Shown: positions 62,054 through 64,000 of the stretch, piece after piece | Position numbering within the stretch: position 1 is the stretch's first letter | Layout: the number at the start of each line of letters is the position of its first letter | Assembly: GCA_965214335.1 (NCBI GenBank) | Contig: CBDCBO010000005.1 | Coordinates: 682,001 to 746,000 of the forward strand | Length of the DNA stretch: 64,000 nucleotides | Direction of reading: 5' to 3' | Origin: Velthaea sp965214335 | GTDB taxonomy: Bacteria; Vulcanimicrobiota; Vulcanimicrobiia; Vulcanimicrobiales; Vulcanimicrobiaceae | Notes under the pieces: generated by a model | What the model saw: the letters and a program-made list of their open reading frames with translations, nothing else | Database searches by the model: none | Told to the model about the DNA's origin: nothing | Program-made: the position numbers and the translations under genes

Positions 62054-62470
62054 GTGGCGGTTTCGACGGGTCAAGCCGAAGAAGAAGTGATGTCCACGAT
62101 CAACATTACGCCCTTCACGGACGTTCTGCTGGTCCTGCTGATCATCTTCATCATTCTCGCTTCGGTCACCAAAGAACCGAAGTTGCCGATTGCCAAAAAT
62201 GATGAAAAGGTTACTGCCTCACAGATCGTCGTGTTGATCGACGAGCACAATAAAGTCCAGGTCGGCTCCGACACACTCAATGAGGCCGACGCGACCGCTG
62301 AGTTCGAAAAGCTGGCCGCGCAAACCGGACATCACCTAAAATCAATTATCATCAAGGCCGATCCGAAAGCCAACTTCGGTACGATCTTGCACGTGATGGA
62401 TGCGGCAAAAAATGCTGACCTCACCGGCTTCGGACTGGCCAACAAGGTCGAAGGTTCGAAGGATCCGTGA
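62054..62470 (+). CDS. exbD: ExbD/TolR-like protein, second copy
   Basis: 138 residues from a GTG at 62054. The same helix, INITPFTDVLLVLLIIFIILASV, with aspartate, and a periplasmic domain (VLIDEHNKVQVGSDTLN). A second ExbD suggests a heterodimer. Its stop overlaps the tonB start by four bases. Confidence 0.92.
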   Translation: MAVSTGQAEEEVMSTINITPFTDVLLVLLIIFIILASVTKEPKLPIAKNDEKVTASQIVVLIDEHNKVQVGSDTLNEADATAEFEKLAAQTGHHLKSIIIKADPKANFGTILHVMDAAKNADLTGFGLANKVEGSKDP

Positions 62471-63237
62471 ATCAGACGCCGCAACGGCCGCCGTCTCCGG
62501 CGCGAGAGCGCGTTCAAAATTTCCTGATCTACGGCTTCGGTCTGTCGATCGTGTTGCATCTGCTCGTTGGTCCCCTGGTCAAATTCGACCGGACGCAACC
62601 CGAGGAAGAAAAAGTCTCGGTCATCAAGCGCGACCGGATTCCAACGCCGCCGCCCACGCCGCCGCCGACACCGAAACCTACGCCGACGCCACCACCGACC
62701 CCGCCGCCCACGCCGCCCCCGAATACGCCGCCGCCGGTCAAGCATACGCCGGAGCCTGAAAAACCGAAGATCAAGATCAACACCGCCAAGACCACATCGT
62801 CCAAAGGCGGTACAACCGAGGCGGCCAATACGCACACGGTCGGCTCGACCAACGGCATACCGCAAGGCACGTCGACGGCCGCGGCGGCGACCGCAGTTCC
62901 GGTGGCAACGGCCGCACCGGCGCCGCCGACCGTCGCGCCGACCAAACCGCCGTCATGCGCGAACCCCAACGTTGAAGCAACGACGACCAACGCCGTCGCG
63001 CCGGACACGCCGCCGATCGCGCAACAACAGGGAATTACCGGTGTCGTCAACGTCATCATCGAGCTCGACGCAACGAATCACATCGTCGGCACGCCGACGG
63101 TGCAAAGTTCGCCCAGTCAGTTGCTGAATTCGGCCGCGATCAAAGCCGCCGAGCAAAGCACCTTCCGCACGGAGATCAAGAACTGCGAACCGGTTCCCTC
63201 GAAATACGTTTTCGCCGTCGAATTCAACAATAACTAA
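62467..63237 (+). CDS. tonB: TonB-family protein
   Basis: 256 residues from a GTG at 62467. An N-terminal helix (IYGFGLSIVLHLLVGPLV) is followed by a Pro/Thr-rich stalk at about 60-100 (PTPPPTPPPTPKPTP and so on), a Thr/Ala-rich linker, and a C-terminal TonB domain (GITGVVNVIIELDATNHIVGTPTVQSSP, AAIKAAEQSTFR). It carries the force from ExbBD to outer-membrane receptors. No receptor gene is in the window. Confidence 0.88.
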   Translation: MNQTPQRPPSPARERVQNFLIYGFGLSIVLHLLVGPLVKFDRTQPEEEKVSVIKRDRIPTPPPTPPPTPKPTPTPPPTPPPTPPPNTPPPVKHTPEPEKPKIKINTAKTTSSKGGTTEAANTHTVGSTNGIPQGTSTAAAATAVPVATAAPAPPTVAPTKPPSCANPNVEATTTNAVAPDTPPIAQQQGITGVVNVIIELDATNHIVGTPTVQSSPSQLLNSAAIKAAEQSTFRTEIKNCEPVPSKYVFAVEFNNN

Positions 63238-63244
63238 CGACCGT

Positions 63245-63279
63245 GCCGGCGGCGCGCGCATCGCGCGGCGCGCGCCGGC
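63245..63279. terminator. Long GC-rich hairpin between convergent tonB and PilZ genes
   Basis: The arm GCCGGC then GCGCGCGC is mirrored by GCGCGCGCCGGC with a single bulge. It sits in the 50-base gap between stops at 63237 and 63288. It could end both transcripts, though there is no T-run. Confidence 0.6.
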
Positions 63280-63287
63280 AACGAGCA

Positions 63288-63668
63288 TCAGCGCAAGCCG
63301 AGATCGCGTAATTCTTGCAGCGTGTCGATGTATTGCAGCAGTTCGCGCTCGAACTGCGGGCTGCGTCCGCGAAATGAAATTCCGGTCCGATATTTTCCGA
63401 GCAGCGGATCGAATGTCGACCAGCGGACGCTGCCGTCAACTTGCAGCTTCGAGCGCTTACTGTTTCGCAGTTCCAACTCGACGAGCAAATCCATATCACG
63501 CTTGAGCTGCGTCGTGGTCAACATGGCGAGTCCGCCGACGGCGATATCGTACGTTTCCGTATACTCCGCGGCAACGCTGGCGGCGATCGTGAACGATACG
63601 AGCAGCACGTCACGCGCGCGCTCATTGGCTCGCGCCTCGGCTGCCGGCGCGCTGTGCGACTTTTCCAT
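63288..63668 (-). CDS. PilZ-domain protein
   Basis: 126 residues from an ATG at 63668 with GAGG upstream. PilZ shape: TYDIAVGGLAML (the D/N-x-S-x-x-G-like motif), LLVELELRNSKRSKLQVDGSVRW and GKYRTGISFRG. The usual upstream RxxxR motif (as in RANERAR) is present near residue 15-21, so c-di-GMP binding is possible. Role unknown. Confidence 0.7.
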   Translation of the reverse strand: MEKSHSAPAAEARANERARDVLLVSFTIAASVAAEYTETYDIAVGGLAMLTTTQLKRDMDLLVELELRNSKRSKLQVDGSVRWSTFDPLLGKYRTGISFRGRSPQFERELLQYIDTLQELRDLGLR

Positions 63669-63733
63669 CGTGCCTCGGCGCTTCATCGGCCGGCGCTAGG
63701 AAACCCTGTCGTTCCGCGCGTACGCACGCTAAC

Positions 63734-64000
63734 GTGACGTTTGCTCAAGCAATGTTTTTAGCCGTATTGCAAGGAGTAAGCGAACTCTTTCCAATCAGCA
63801 GTCTCGGGCATACCATTTTAATTCCGGCGTTGCTGCGTTGGCAGGTCGACCGGTCGGGCGAATCGTTCCTCGCCTTTGTCGTCGTGCTGCATTTGGGAAC
63901 CGCGCTTGCATTACTGCTCTTTTACCGGCGCGAGTGGATCGCGATCGCCGGTGCACTCGCCGCCAGCATCGCGCGGGGTAAAATGTCCGGCGCCCGATAT
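63734..64000 (+). CDS. uppP: Undecaprenyl-diphosphate phosphatase, 5' part
   Basis: 89 codons from a GTG at 63734; the gene runs off the right edge. FLAVLQGVSELFPISSLGHTILIP is the BacA/UppP hallmark with its Glu and Ser. It recycles the lipid carrier for peptidoglycan synthesis. Confidence 0.88.
   Translation, partial: MTFAQAMFLAVLQGVSELFPISSLGHTILIPALLRWQVDRSGESFLAFVVVLHLGTALALLLFYRREWIAIAGALAASIARGKMSGARY

Noticed and set aside
62640..62760. Repeat array in the tonB gene as CRISPR
   Set aside because: It is a Pro/Thr codon repeat forming the TonB stalk, in frame with no spacers.

Overview
This is a chromosomal stretch of a GC-rich bacterium with few mobile or foreign features: no insertion sequence, prophage or CRISPR array was seen. 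A TonB-ExbB-ExbD system with TonB-terminal secreted proteins points to a two-membrane cell. The tilS-hpt-ftsH order is one often seen in Gram-positive-like lineages. That mix, the many secreted TPR, BON and WD40 proteins and the frequent GTG/TTG starts would fit a deep-branching soil phylum such as Candidatus Eremiobacterota (WPS-2/Vulcanimicrobiota). This placement is inference from gene style, not a measured phylogeny.

Layout. 1-5 kb: an open left edge with decayed sequence, a DpnI-like nuclease domain, an ACT protein, fumarase, and a secreted TPR protein. 5.6-13.1 kb: a redox/aldehyde region with two zinc alcohol dehydrogenases, a pyruvate-oxidase-like ThDP enzyme, a membrane protein, an SDR, RidA and an aldo-keto reductase. 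13.2-15.5 kb: a small Hfq/LSm-like protein, an aromatic amino acid decarboxylase and a LysE-type exporter. 16-19 kb: glutamine synthetase with a PucR-type regulator. 19-22.2 kb: an unusual Nramp-like transporter with a soluble PRC/MgtE-N/CBS protein and a DUF4149-like membrane protein. 22.2-26 kb: IMPase, GNAT, kynureninase, tryptophan dioxygenase and small proteins. 26.3-27.4 kb: a broken Fic gene and tRNA-Ser(UGA). 27.5-34.2 kb: a secreted beta-propeller, a UvrD-like helicase, a second Hfq/LSm-like protein, a Nudix hydrolase and a Pit phosphate transporter. 34.2-48.3 kb: housekeeping genes (tsaC, serS, moeA, hisC, smpB, tilS, hpt, ftsH) followed by two M16-like proteins without a zinc site. 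48.3-55.7 kb: glycosyltransferases, a CPBP protease, rsmA, a 3D-domain cell-wall protein, an RNase H-like protein and a 3-methyladenine glycosylase. 55.8-59.4 kb: rho, an rRNA pseudouridine synthase, aroH and tyrA. 59.4-63.2 kb: a TPR protein with a TonB-like domain, then exbB, exbD, exbD and tonB. The right edge holds a PilZ gene and the start of uppP.

How the genes work together. Tryptophan and other aromatic amino acids recur: tryptophan dioxygenase plus kynureninase, the decarboxylase plus exporter, and chorismate mutase plus prephenate dehydrogenase. Many genes overlap by 4 bases (ATGA or GTGA), so translational coupling is common. Two promoters (before the broken Fic gene and the second Hfq-like gene) place the -10 box 8 bases before the ATG, which implies leaderless mRNAs. 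Points most worth a second look are the two Hfq/LSm-like paralogues, the Nramp/MgtE-N cluster, the altered DpnI-like domain, the double-inactive M16 pair behind ftsH, and rho and rsmA, whose conserved N-termini lie upstream of any ATG/GTG/TTG.
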